DNA of 48,501 nucleotides from Oscillospiraceae bacterium (GTDB lineage: Bacteria; Bacillota; Clostridia; Oscillospirales; Acutalibacteraceae), in contig SVPG01000015.1 in assembly GCA_015065975.1 (NCBI GenBank), positions 1 to 48,501 of the forward strand. Reading direction: 5' to 3'. Below are positions 15,288 to 22,979 of the stretch, one piece after another (position 1 is the first letter of the stretch; the number at the start of each line of letters is the position of its first letter). Under the pieces are notes generated by a model. The model did not search any database, was not told the DNA's origin, and was given only the letters and a program-made list of their open reading frames with translations. The translations under genes and the position numbers were made by a program.

Positions 15288-16421
15288 TCATTTGTTTATG
15301 CTATTGTAATAATCGACAACAGGTCGGAAGGTTGCGTGGGTATCACAGCTCATTTTTGCACAGTCGTATATGTGCTTTTTGATTTCATCAGTGCCGTTGA
15401 CATAAAGACGGTCGCAGAACTGCACAAGAGCGTCAATATCAAGAGGAGAATCTCCTGCGGGGACATAGAAGGAGAAGGTGTCATAGTCCTCAATAAAATC
15501 CGTTTCAAGTACTGTTGCTACGCTCAGTCCACGACAGAGATATTCAACTGTTTTAAGCGGACTGGTAAAAACCAAACCTTTCTTATGGTCTGATAACGAT
15601 GAAATTCCCAAGCAGCAGCGGTCAAAGATTTCGTCGAGTTCGGTGCCGTATTTTGCACCGCAGAATATGATCTTGTTTTCAAGTCCATATTTTGAAGCAA
15701 GGGCTTCAAGAGACGGTCGCAGCTCACTTTGTCCTACTATATACGCGGTAAGATTTCGGTTTCCACCATTTTTGTAATACTCGGAAAAACCCTCTATTAC
15801 GCGATCAATACCGTGCCATGGAAGCATTGATGATACGAAGATCAGGTTGATGTCATCGGGGTCATAGGTATAATTTGACATCGGAAGCAGGCTGGTATCG
15901 GTGCCGTTAATTATTCTGATGGTTTCAAGACCGTATATTTTTGTGTCCTTTGAGAGAGCGACGAAACGGTCAAGATAACGAACAGCGCTTTTTCTGAACA
16001 TTCTGTCGCATATGAGCTTGGGGATTCCTCTCGCACCCTGGAGACGAAGCTCACCCTCGTAAGGATAGGTGGGTATCTCCATCAGGTTTGCAACGCCCGC
16101 TTCCTTCATCTTTTTGAGCAGGCGCACGACCTGCGGGCAGAAGAACTGGAAGCGGAAATAGGAAAAGGCGAAGGGGTTCTTTTCGAGCTCATCGAGCACA
16201 GCGTCGCAGAGGAAGCGCCTCTTCCCCGCCCCGCTGCTGTTTTCGAGCACGGTGCGCGAGTTTTCGCGGATAACGACGGCGCCGTCTCTGTACTGACCGA
16301 TGAGGGTGACGTCGAACCCGTCGTCGCGAAGCACCTTTATCTGTCCGTCGATCTTCTTCTGAACGCCCCTGAAACGGGTGTCGTCATAGTCGACAAATGT
16401 TATATATACAAGCTTTTTTAT
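15288..16421 (-). CDS. Glycosyltransferase family 4 protein, probable AUA start
   Basis: GT-B fold glycosyltransferase, about 377 residues. The acceptor domain (N-terminal half) has a hydrophobic first strand 'KLVYITFVDYDDTRFRG'. The donor domain has 'LIFVSSMLPWHGIDRVIEGF' and 'SPLKTVEYLCRGLSV', which is the E-x7-E region of GT4 enzymes. The first canonical start is GTG 16334, but it removes the first strand and helix. The frame continues without stop to ATA (16419-16421), 9 nt after AAGGAG, giving an N-terminus typical of the family. No ATG, GTG or TTG lies between. It heads the UDP-ManNAc3NAcA operon and probably transfers that sugar or builds its acceptor. Confidence 0.82.
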   Translation of the reverse strand: MKKLVYITFVDYDDTRFRGVQKKIDGQIKVLRDDGFDVTLIGQYRDGAVVIRENSRTVLENSSGAGKRRFLCDAVLDELEKNPFAFSYFRFQFFCPQVVRLLKKMKEAGVANLMEIPTYPYEGELRLQGARGIPKLICDRMFRKSAVRYLDRFVALSKDTKIYGLETIRIINGTDTSLLPMSNYTYDPDDINLIFVSSMLPWHGIDRVIEGFSEYYKNGGNRNLTAYIVGQSELRPSLEALASKYGLENKIIFCGAKYGTELDEIFDRCCLGISSLSDHKKGLVFTSPLKTVEYLCRGLSVATVLETDFIEDYDTFSFYVPAGDSPLDIDALVQFCDRLYVNGTDEIKKHIYDCAKMSCDTHATFRPVVDYYNSINK

Positions 16422-16479
16422 GGTTATCCTCTCCTTGCGGCAATTGTATAAAAGAATACAGCTGTGTGGCTATTTCTAT

Positions 16480-16508
16480 ATTATATATTCCCCGAGGCAC
16501 ACTGTCAA
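16480..16508 (-). promoter_or_regulatory. Consensus promoter of the wbp operon
   Basis: Minus strand: TTGACA (16503-16508), 17-bp spacer, TATAAT (16480-16485). A perfect sigma-A promoter about 60 bp upstream of the glycosyltransferase start. It is divergent from the promoter of the DRTGG gene. Confidence 0.92.
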
Positions 16509-16519
16509 TAAATTTTATC

Positions 16520-16548
16520 TTGCAAGAGGTGGGATATGTTGATATACT
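16520..16548 (+). promoter_or_regulatory. Promoter of the redox-sensor cluster
   Basis: TTGCAA (16520-16525), 17-bp spacer, TATACT (16543-16548) with a TGA extension directly before the -10 hexamer. Located 68 bp upstream of the first DRTGG gene. Confidence 0.8.
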
Positions 16549-16615
16549 ATACTTGGCTAAAAATTTTCAGATTTTATGGAATATTCTGTTACAAAAAGAA
16601 AGGAATGGTCATAAA

Positions 16616-16969
16616 ATGACAGTCAGAGACATAGCACAGTATCTTAAATGTGAGATAGTATCGGGCGAGGAGCACCTCGACAGAGAGGTCAAAACCGCCT
16701 GCGGAAGCGACATGATGAGCGACGTCCTCGCGTATGTCAAGGATCAGTCGGTGCTCATCACCGGTCTTGTCAATCCGCAGGTCGTCAGAACTGCCGACAT
16801 GATGGACATGATATGCATCGTTTTCGTGCGCGGCAAGGAGCCGACCGATGCGATAATCGAGCTCGCCGAGGAGCGTGACATCACCCTTCTCAAGACACAT
16901 TACGGAATGTTCAAGGCGTGCGGACTGCTTTACAGCAACGGACTGAGCGGAGGTGTTATAGCAAAATGA
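16616..16969 (+). CDS. DRTGG-domain protein
   Basis: A 117-residue protein matching the stand-alone DRTGG regulatory domain, the domain found between CBS and DHH domains in some pyrophosphatases and in phosphotransacetylases. Seen here: 'MTVRDIAQYLKCEIVSGEE' N-terminus, a central strand 'VLAYVKDQSVLITGL', 'ICIVFVRGKEP' and C-terminal 'DITLLKTHYGMFKACGLLY'. These single-domain proteins occur in clostridial clusters with PHP, HATPase and [FeFe]-hydrogenase-like genes, exactly as here. Probably a ligand-binding regulator. ATG 16616 follows AAAGGA; the stop overlaps the next ATG by 4 nt. Confidence 0.85.
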   Translation: MTVRDIAQYLKCEIVSGEEHLDREVKTACGSDMMSDVLAYVKDQSVLITGLVNPQVVRTADMMDMICIVFVRGKEPTDAIIELAEERDITLLKTHYGMFKACGLLYSNGLSGGVIAK

Positions 16970-17397
16970 ACCGACTCACGTTTCATTACGATGTTGCCGG
17001 TGACGATTTCACAAGAGCGGGCGAGGCTTCGGCTCAGGTGAAAAAGACCCTCAAGAAGCTCGGCTATAACAGCGACGCCATCAGACGTACGGCGATAGCC
17101 ATGTATGAGGCCGAGATAAATATGGTTATCCACGCCGGCGGCGGAGAGATCGACGCCGAGATATATCCCGACAGGATCGAGATTCTCATGGCCGATACGG
17201 GTCCCGGTATCCCCGACATCGAAAAGGCAATGCAGGAGGGCTATTCGACCGCTCCCGAAAACGTCCGTTCGCTCGGCTTCGGCGCGGGAATGGGTCTGCC
17301 CAATATCAAGAAATATACCGACGATCTCAAGATCGAGACAGAGCTCGGAAAGGGCACAAAGCTTTATCTGACGGTAATTCCGAGCGAGAATAAATAA
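16966..17397 (+). CDS. Anti-sigma-type ATP-binding protein (HATPase)
   Basis: A 143-residue single-domain GHKL ATPase like SpoIIAB/RsbW serine kinases. N-box around 'YEAEINMVIHAGGG' (47-60, Asn52), G1 box DTGPGI (77-82), G2 box GFGAGMGLPN (104-113). It lacks a histidine-kinase dimerisation domain. In clostridial hydrogenase clusters such proteins probably phosphorylate or sequester a partner. The DRTGG protein upstream (ATGA overlap) and the hydrogenase-like sensor downstream are candidates, but this is inference. Confidence 0.88.
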   Translation: MNRLTFHYDVAGDDFTRAGEASAQVKKTLKKLGYNSDAIRRTAIAMYEAEINMVIHAGGGEIDAEIYPDRIEILMADTGPGIPDIEKAMQEGYSTAPENVRSLGFGAGMGLPNIKKYTDDLKIETELGKGTKLYLTVIPSENK

Positions 17398-17438
17398 TTA
17401 TTGCGAAAAATATTTATTACATAGAGGTGCAATAAAAA

Positions 17439-18119
17439 ATGGGAAAAAAGATATCGGCTGTGCTGACGGGACTGCTGCTCATCGCGGCGGCGGTGCTCTT
17501 TGTGCTCAATTCGGCAGGTGTCATATCGTTCAGTATAGGTACATTCTGGCCGGTGATTCTCGTCGCGGCGGGAATTCCGGGACTGTTTGAGAAGGGCGGA
17601 CGCATCTTCTCTCTCGGACTTATTGCCGCAGGCGGACTTCTTCTTGTTCGCAACCTCGGCGTTGAGCCGTTTGCGGGGCTCGAGGTCTGGAAGGGCATAA
17701 TCCTTCCCGTCCTGCTGTGCATTGCGGGCATTTCGATCATCGCCTCCGTTTTCCGTTTCGGAAAGGTGGGCGAGAGCAAATCTGAGATCGGCTCGAGCGA
17801 TACGAAGGAGCTTTCGGTCGTATTCGGCGAGAAGAAGGTCGACTATTCGGGCGTTGAATTTTCGGGTATCGAGGTAAGCTGTGTGTTCGGCTCGGCCGAG
17901 CTCGACCTGAGAAACGCCATCATTCCTGCCGACTGCCGCATCGACGCAAGCAGCGTTTTCGGCTCTCTCGAAATCATCACGGGAAACAACGCAAAATATA
18001 CCGTCACAGGCTCGCAGGTTTTCGGCTCGGTCGAGTCGAAGAACTGTGCTTCGGGCGGAGACCTGCCCACCGTTACCGTCTCGGGAAGTGCGGTATTCGG
18101 CGCTGTTGAGGTAAAATAA
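17439..18119 (+). CDS. LiaF-like membrane protein
   Basis: A 226-residue protein with four hydrophobic segments in the N-terminal 105 residues (about 7-26, 33-50, 55-72, 86-106), as in DUF5668/LiaF-type proteins. The soluble C-terminal domain has a striking repeated VFG motif (128-130, 149-151, 173-175, 194-196, 219-221), each followed by an acidic residue and a strand: the beta-helix-like pattern of the LiaF C-terminal domain. LiaF proteins modulate envelope-stress signalling in Firmicutes. Its insertion between the HATPase and hydrogenase-sensor genes is unusual and may link redox state to the membrane. GAGGTG precedes the ATG by 9 nt. Confidence 0.82.
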   Translation: MGKKISAVLTGLLLIAAAVLFVLNSAGVISFSIGTFWPVILVAAGIPGLFEKGGRIFSLGLIAAGGLLLVRNLGVEPFAGLEVWKGIILPVLLCIAGISIIASVFRFGKVGESKSEIGSSDTKELSVVFGEKKVDYSGVEFSGIEVSCVFGSAELDLRNAIIPADCRIDASSVFGSLEIITGNNAKYTVTGSQVFGSVESKNCASGGDLPTVTVSGSAVFGAVEVK

Positions 18120-18150
18120 AAGCATAAATTACATAACAGGTGTATGTTTT

Positions 18151-19458
18151 ATGGATAAGTACTTTCATTCTGTAACGCTTGATGCAGACCGATGTCTGGG
18201 CTGCACAAACTGCATAAAGCGCTGTCCCACTGAGGCCATAAGGGTCAGGGACGGCAAGGCGAGCATCATTTCCGAGCGGTGCATAGACTGCGGCGAATGT
18301 ATCCGCATCTGCCCGCACCACGCCAAAAGACCGGTCTATGACTCGCTTTCTCTTCTGAAAAACTACAAATACAATATAGCGATTCCCGCGCCGTCGCTTT
18401 ACGGTCAGTTCAGCAATCTCGACGATATCGACATCGTGCTCACGGGACTCAAGGGTCTCGGTTTCGACGATGTTGTGGAGGTTGCCGCCGCCGCAGAGCT
18501 TGTTTCCGACGCGACGAGACTCTATATGCACGACAAGAATATCAAAAAACCCGTCATCAGCTCGGCCTGTCCCGCGATAGTGAGACTTATCAGGGTCAGA
18601 TTCCCCGACCTGTGCGAGAATGTGCTGCCCCTCAAGGCGCCGATGGAAATTGCTGCTCAGGTAGCGCGCAGAAAGGCGGCGCAGGAGCACCCCGAGTTTT
18701 CCGAGGACGAGGTCGGAGTATTCTTCATCTCGCCCTGCGCAGCGAAGGTGACCGACGTAAAATCGCCCATCGGAGCCGACAGCTCGTCGGTCAGCGGAGT
18801 GCTGGCGATAAGCGCGATTTTTGCCGAGCTTGCGTCGCAGATGACCAAGGTTAAAACGCCCGAACCGCTTTCCGAATCGGGAATAATCGGCGTAAGCTGG
18901 GCGGGTATAGGCGGCGAGTCGTCGGCTCTTCTGCGTGAGCAGTATCTCGCGGCCGACGGCATCGAGAACGTCATAAGGGTGCTCGAAGGGCTGGAGGACG
19001 AGAAGTTCACCGACCTCGATTTCATCGAGCTCAACGCCTGCGCGGGCGGCTGTCTGGGCGGAGTGCTGACCGTCGAAAACCCCTATGTCGCAAGAGCAAG
19101 ACTCAAGAGACTGAGAAAATATCTCCCCGTTTCCTGCGCCCATATGGAGGAAAAGGAGATACCCGACGATATGAAATGGACCGAGGAGCTGGAATTTGTC
19201 CCCGTAATGGAGCTGTCGGGCGACCTCGGCAAGGCAATGGAAATGATGGGTCAGATCGATGAGATTTCGGCAAAGCTGCCCGGTCTCGACTGCGGCTCGT
19301 GCGGAGCGCCCTCCTGCCGCTGCCTGGCGGAGGATATAGTCAGAGGCGAGGCGGATATCACCGACTGCGTCTTTATCCTCAGGGAGAGGGTGCAGACGGC
19401 GGCTTCGGCACTCTCGTCGATCGGCATGATAAATCACAACGGGAAGGAGGGCGAGTGA
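18151..19458 (+). CDS. Putative sensory [FeFe]-hydrogenase-like protein
   Basis: A 435-residue iron-sulfur protein. Two [4Fe-4S] ferredoxin motifs (Cys15/18/21/25 and Cys44/47/50/54) precede an H-cluster domain. L1 is SSACP (Cys140), L2 is SPCAAK (Cys196), L3 is NACAGGC (Cys297, Cys301). All four H-cluster cubane ligands are kept. The second, proton-relay cysteine of the catalytic TSCCP motif is Ala139, as described for sensory (group C/D) enzymes. A C-terminal cluster motif (Cys381, 384, 389, 406) replaces the PAS domain of group C, so group D is the better guess. Genes around it encode HATPase, DRTGG and PHP proteins. Role: H2 or redox sensing rather than bulk catalysis. Confidence 0.88.
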   Translation: MDKYFHSVTLDADRCLGCTNCIKRCPTEAIRVRDGKASIISERCIDCGECIRICPHHAKRPVYDSLSLLKNYKYNIAIPAPSLYGQFSNLDDIDIVLTGLKGLGFDDVVEVAAAAELVSDATRLYMHDKNIKKPVISSACPAIVRLIRVRFPDLCENVLPLKAPMEIAAQVARRKAAQEHPEFSEDEVGVFFISPCAAKVTDVKSPIGADSSSVSGVLAISAIFAELASQMTKVKTPEPLSESGIIGVSWAGIGGESSALLREQYLAADGIENVIRVLEGLEDEKFTDLDFIELNACAGGCLGGVLTVENPYVARARLKRLRKYLPVSCAHMEEKEIPDDMKWTEELEFVPVMELSGDLGKAMEMMGQIDEISAKLPGLDCGSCGAPSCRCLAEDIVRGEADITDCVFILRERVQTAASALSSIGMINHNGKEGE

Positions 19459-19460
19459 GA

Positions 19461-19802
19461 ATGACTGTCGGAGAACTCGCCGAAAAACTTGCATTGACCG
19501 AGCTTTCGGGCTGTACGGAGGATTCGCTGTGCGCTGAGGTGTGCGGCTGCTATATAGGCGACCTGCTGAGCTGGGTCATGGGTCGTGCGACCGAGGGTGA
19601 CGCGTGGATAACCGTCATGGGCAACATAAACGCAGTTGCCGTCGCATCGCTCACAGGCTGCGCCTGCATCATACTTTCCGAGGACGCGGAGCTTGACGAT
19701 GACGCAAGATCGCGCTCGGAAGACCTTGAAATACCGATATTTTCAAGTCCCCGTTCGTCGTACAGACTGGCGGCGGAGATAAGCAATAAATGTAATTTAT
19801 GA
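19461..19802 (+). CDS. Second DRTGG-domain-like protein
   Basis: A 113-residue protein paralogous in layout to the first DRTGG gene of this cluster: 'MTVGELAEKLALTELSG' at the N-terminus, central 'CGCYIGDLLSWVMGRATEGDAWITV', then 'CACIILSEDAELD' and 'IPIFSSPRSSYRLA'. The ATG at 19461 follows AAGGAGG by 10 nt; an in-frame GTG at 19455 is a possible alternative. Directly follows the hydrogenase-like gene and overlaps the PHP gene by 4 nt, so the last three genes are translationally linked. Likely a small regulatory domain binding a nucleotide or partner. Confidence 0.82.
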   Translation: MTVGELAEKLALTELSGCTEDSLCAEVCGCYIGDLLSWVMGRATEGDAWITVMGNINAVAVASLTGCACIILSEDAELDDDARSRSEDLEIPIFSSPRSSYRLAAEISNKCNL

Positions 19803-20536
19803 TAAATATTTATTACGATTTTCATATCCATTCCTGCCTCTCACCGTGCGGCGATATGGATATGACTCCCAACAACCTTGTCAATATGGCAAAGCTTCTC
19901 GGTCACGATGCGATAGCTCTGACCGACCATAACACGGCGCGAAACTGTCCCGCTGCGGCGGCTGTCGCAGAGCAGCTCGATATGCTGTTTGTGCCGGGAA
20001 TGGAGCTGTGCACGTCGGAGGAAGCGCACATAGTCTGCCTTTTCCCCGATGTTGACAGCGCGCTTGCCTTTTCCGACGAGGTCGAGCAAAGAACGCCCTT
20101 TTTCCGCAACGACCCCGACAAGCTGGGCAAGCAGGTCATCATGGACGAGGACGACGAGATAATAGGTGAGATAGAGGGCTCGCTGCTTATGGCGTCCGAT
20201 ATCAGTATCGACGAGGTGCCTGCGCTCATTGAGAGTTACGGCGGCGTGGCGTACCCCGCGCACATCGACCGCGACTCCTATTCGGTCATCGCAAGCCTCG
20301 GTGTTTTTCCCGAATTTTCTGGATATACCGCCTGCGAGATAACGGGAGCGGGCGACGTTGCCGCGCTGACGGCGGACAACCCCTGCATCGGACTGATGCC
20401 GAAGTTACTGTCGTCCGACGCGCACTATCTCGAGAACATGATCGAGCGGTCGGCAAGCGTCGAGCTGCCCGAGCGGACGGCGAAATGTCTCATCGAGGCG
20501 ATAAAGGGAAATATTCAGGCCACATGGCGAAGATAA
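19799..20536 (+). CDS. PHP-domain metal-dependent phosphoesterase
   Basis: A 245-residue PHP-family protein. The metal ligands are seen in 'DFHIHSCLSPCG' (His9, His11) and 'LTDHNT' (Asp44, His45), with further conserved 'PGMELCTSEEAHIV', 'VAYPAHIDR' and 'LLSSDAH'. Stand-alone PHP proteins hydrolyse phosphoesters; in this cluster a phosphatase opposing the HATPase kinase is an attractive inference. The start lies in an ATGA overlap with the DRTGG gene. It is the last gene before a strong terminator. Confidence 0.9.
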   Translation: MINIYYDFHIHSCLSPCGDMDMTPNNLVNMAKLLGHDAIALTDHNTARNCPAAAAVAEQLDMLFVPGMELCTSEEAHIVCLFPDVDSALAFSDEVEQRTPFFRNDPDKLGKQVIMDEDDEIIGEIEGSLLMASDISIDEVPALIESYGGVAYPAHIDRDSYSVIASLGVFPEFSGYTACEITGAGDVAALTADNPCIGLMPKLLSSDAHYLENMIERSASVELPERTAKCLIEAIKGNIQATWRR

Positions 20537-20549
20537 AGGAAATTTGCGG

Positions 20550-20587
20550 CAGACCGAAGAAGTGCGATGCTTTTTCGGTCTGTTTTT
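20550..20587 (+). terminator. Terminator of the redox-sensor cluster
   Basis: A 9-bp perfect stem CAGACCGAA/TTCGGTCTG (20550-20558, 20574-20582) followed by TTTTT. Confidence 0.88.
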
Positions 20588-20618
20588 ATACAGATGTGTC
20601 CCTTTGTTTACATAAGCA

Positions 20619-20647
20619 TTGACTTTTTTACACTTATGGATTATTAT
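20619..20647 (+). promoter_or_regulatory. Promoter of the uORF-CBS protein unit
   Basis: TTGACT (20619-20624), 17-bp spacer, TATTAT (20642-20647), about 57 bp upstream of the uORF start. Confidence 0.7.
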
Positions 20648-20703
20648 TTACTCTAAAGCTTTACTGCTTTGGAAATTTTTTTACCGAAAGGAGAAAACAA
20701 AAA

Positions 20704-20778
20704 ATGTCATCAGATGCTGACGGCAGCTGCGCCCGATGGTGCGTGCGGAAGAATGTGAACGGGGGTGACCGCAGATGA
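20704..20778 (+). CDS. 24-codon upstream ORF coupled to the CBS protein
   Basis: A short ORF starting at ATG 20704 with an excellent ribosome-binding site (AAAGGAG at 20687-20693, 10-nt spacing). It encodes 24 residues (MSSDADGSCARWCVRK, then VNGGDRR after one Asn) and stops at TGA 20776-20778, which overlaps the ATG of the membrane-protein gene in an ATGA. The peptide has two Cys, one Trp and a basic end. The main gene has its own weaker GGGGGTGA site. The arrangement fits a translated leader that controls the downstream gene. The peptide itself is not recognised. Confidence 0.6.
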   Translation: MSSDADGSCARWCVRKNVNGGDRR

Positions 20779-22106
20779 GCCCCATACTGTCACTTGTAGT
20801 ACTTCTGCTGCTGACCGCGGTCAACGCTTTTTTCTCGATGAGCGAGATAGCCATCATCACTCTTAACGACACAAAGATCAAAAAGCTCGCGGAGGACGGA
20901 CACAAAGCGGCTGCAAAGATCGTACGGCTCACAAAGGATTCGAGCGGATTTCTCGCCACCATACAGGTCGGCGTAACCTTCGCGGGATTTTTGTCATCGG
21001 CTGTTGCGGCAAGCAATTTTGCGGCAATGCTGGGTGAGGTTTTCGCAAAGATACCGGGTATCAACCTGAGCGTCGCGAACTCCGTTGCAACGGTTATAAT
21101 CACACTGCTGCTTTCCTTCTTCAACCTTGTATTCGGCGAGCTTGTTCCCAAAAAGATAGGCATGCAGAAGGCCGAGAGAATATCCTTCAGAATCGTGGGC
21201 ATACTGCTCTTCGTCGGAAAGATATTCAAGCCGTTTGTAATGCTGCTTTCGGCAACGACCAACCTTGTCGCAAAGCTCTTCGGCGTCGACCCCGATTATC
21301 ACGAAAAGACGGTCACCGAGGAAGAGATACTCATGATGGTCGATGTCGGCGGAGAAAAGGGAGTAATAGAGGAATCGGAACGCGATATGATCGCAAACAT
21401 CTTCGAGTTTGACGATACCACGGCGAGCGAGATCATGACCCACAGAACCGAGGTCATCGCCGTCGAAAACACCGATTCTCTTACAGATATAGCAAATACG
21501 GCGATCGAAGAGGGCGTTTCGAGAATACCCGTATACGAGGACGACCTCGATACGATACTGGGTATAGTCTACGTAAAGGACCTTCTCAGATATGTCGGAC
21601 ACCACGATACAAGCAACATAAAGCCGACCGATATAATGCGGCCTGCCTTCTTCATTCCCGAAAGCAAGCGCCTCGCCGATCTCTTCTCCGAAATGACCGA
21701 GAAGAAGATACAGATGGCGGTCGTCGTCGACGAATACGGCGGAACCTCGGGCATCATCACGATGGAGGACCTGCTCGAATCGATCGTCGGCAACATTCAG
21801 GACGAGTTTGACAACGAGGACGAGGACATCTCGAAGGTGAGCGACAACTGCTTCACAGTCGACGGCACAACGCCCATCGACGAGGTGACCGATATGATAG
21901 GCGTGGAGCTGCCCGAGGGCGATTACGATACCATCGCGGGCTATATAGTCACTGAGCTGGGCAGAATCCCCAAGAACGGAGAGCACCCTGTCATAACCTT
22001 CGGCAGCGCAACCCTCACCGTCGAGACGGTCGAGGACCAGCGCATCGCAAAGGTCATGGTTCTCGTCAACAAAGAGGACAAGACCGATGAGCAGTCGGAA
22101 AAGTAG
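20775..22106 (+). CDS. HlyC/CorC (CNNM-like) membrane protein with CBS domains
   Basis: A 443-residue protein of the hemolysin C / CorC / CNNM group, linked to magnesium or other divalent cation transport. Order: DUF21 membrane domain with a start helix and two or three further helices (about 1-190), a Bateman pair of CBS domains (about 205-330; 'SEIMTHRTEVIAVE', 'RIPVYEDDLDTILGIVYVKDLL', 'VVVDEYGGTSGIITMEDLLESIVGNIQDEFD'), and the C-terminal CorC_HlyC domain (about 345-425). The CBS pair probably binds Mg-ATP. It is translationally coupled to a 24-codon uORF and overlaps the MGMT gene by 20 nt. Confidence 0.93.
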   Translation: MSPILSLVVLLLLTAVNAFFSMSEIAIITLNDTKIKKLAEDGHKAAAKIVRLTKDSSGFLATIQVGVTFAGFLSSAVAASNFAAMLGEVFAKIPGINLSVANSVATVIITLLLSFFNLVFGELVPKKIGMQKAERISFRIVGILLFVGKIFKPFVMLLSATTNLVAKLFGVDPDYHEKTVTEEEILMMVDVGGEKGVIEESERDMIANIFEFDDTTASEIMTHRTEVIAVENTDSLTDIANTAIEEGVSRIPVYEDDLDTILGIVYVKDLLRYVGHHDTSNIKPTDIMRPAFFIPESKRLADLFSEMTEKKIQMAVVVDEYGGTSGIITMEDLLESIVGNIQDEFDNEDEDISKVSDNCFTVDGTTPIDEVTDMIGVELPEGDYDTIAGYIVTELGRIPKNGEHPVITFGSATLTVETVEDQRIAKVMVLVNKEDKTDEQSEK

Positions 22107-22413
22107 CTTTGACGAGCTTGTCTATGAGGCGGTCTGCCGCATAGAGTACGGTCGGGTCTCGACCTACGGGCGCATTGCCGAGCAGTGCGGCTCACCGCGA
22201 GCGGCGAGAGCTGTCGGAATGGCGCTTCACCGCAACCCCCGACCGGGTGAGATACCCTGCCACAGGGTGGTCAACCGCATGGGAAGACTTGCTCCCGGGT
22301 TTGCCTTCGGCGGTCCCGACGAGCAGAGAAAGCTTCTTGAAAAGGAAGGCGTTGAGGTATCACGGGAGGGATATGTCGATCTCTCGAAATACCTCGGAAA
22401 GGGGCGCGTATGA
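22087..22413 (+). CDS. MGMT-family DNA alkyltransferase domain protein
   Basis: A 108-residue protein comprising only the C-terminal DNA-binding/active-site domain of O6-methylguanine-DNA methyltransferase. The active-site PCHRV motif is intact (Cys58). 'GRVSTYGRIAEQCGSPRAARAVGMALHRNP' supplies the helix-turn-helix with its arginine finger. Alkyltransferase-like (ATL) proteins have Trp in place of the cysteine, so this one may still accept alkyl groups. Absence of the N-terminal domain is normal for short clostridial forms. Overlaps both its neighbours (20 nt upstream, 4 nt downstream). Confidence 0.9.
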   Translation: MSSRKSSFDELVYEAVCRIEYGRVSTYGRIAEQCGSPRAARAVGMALHRNPRPGEIPCHRVVNRMGRLAPGFAFGGPDEQRKLLEKEGVEVSREGYVDLSKYLGKGRV

Positions 22414-22970
22414 AAAGAATTTTAGCATTTGTTCTTGCTCTGGCAATGGCTCTGTGCCTTTGCTCCTGCTCTTCGGCTCAGACCGAGGAGGAGCTCGAGA
22501 AGGAGCTCTGCGACCTGCTTGAGCAGGGAGTCGGGCTGGCAAAGGACGTGTATCTCGGCGAAGGACTCGAGGCGAATGTCCCCGAGGACGCAGTCATCGA
22601 CCCCTACGCTCCGACGGCATATTTCCCCGTCGTCGAGGGCGGCTACAAATCGGTCGACGATATAAAGAAGGCGACGCGCGCGATCTTCAGCTCGCAGCTT
22701 TGCGAGAGCTGGCTCTATCCCGACGGATTCGGCACGGATACCCCGCTCTACAAGGACGCCGACGGCGTGCTCTACGTCGATATTTTCGGCGGTCCGCTCA
22801 CGGCATACGGCGTCGAATGGGTCTACGATTCCTTTGAGCTGACAAATCACACCGACCTTTCCGCAACGGCAACCGTAAAAAAATACATCAACGATTATGA
22901 AGAGGTCACGGCAACGGTAACCTTCGTCATGACCGATGACGGCTGGCGCATCGATTCGCCGCTGTTCTGA
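22410..22970 (+). CDS. Lipoprotein, unknown function
   Basis: A 186-residue predicted lipoprotein: signal 'MKRILAFVLALAMALCLC', lipobox ending at Cys20, then an acidic mature domain. C-terminal strands 'LSATATVKKYINDYEEVTATVTFVMTDDGWRIDSPLF' end in the 'DGWRI' pattern seen in many NTF2-like or IseA-like extracytoplasmic domains. The specific family is uncertain. Starts in an ATGA overlap with the MGMT gene and is followed by a strong terminator. Confidence 0.82.
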   Translation: MKRILAFVLALAMALCLCSCSSAQTEEELEKELCDLLEQGVGLAKDVYLGEGLEANVPEDAVIDPYAPTAYFPVVEGGYKSVDDIKKATRAIFSSQLCESWLYPDGFGTDTPLYKDADGVLYVDIFGGPLTAYGVEWVYDSFELTNHTDLSATATVKKYINDYEEVTATVTFVMTDDGWRIDSPLF

Positions 22971-22979
22971 TAAAAACAC

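Noticed and set aside
10036-16421. Capsule or O-antigen locus
   Set aside because: Only one glycosyltransferase is present and no flippase, polymerase or export genes, so it is a sugar-nucleotide operon rather than a complete polysaccharide locus.
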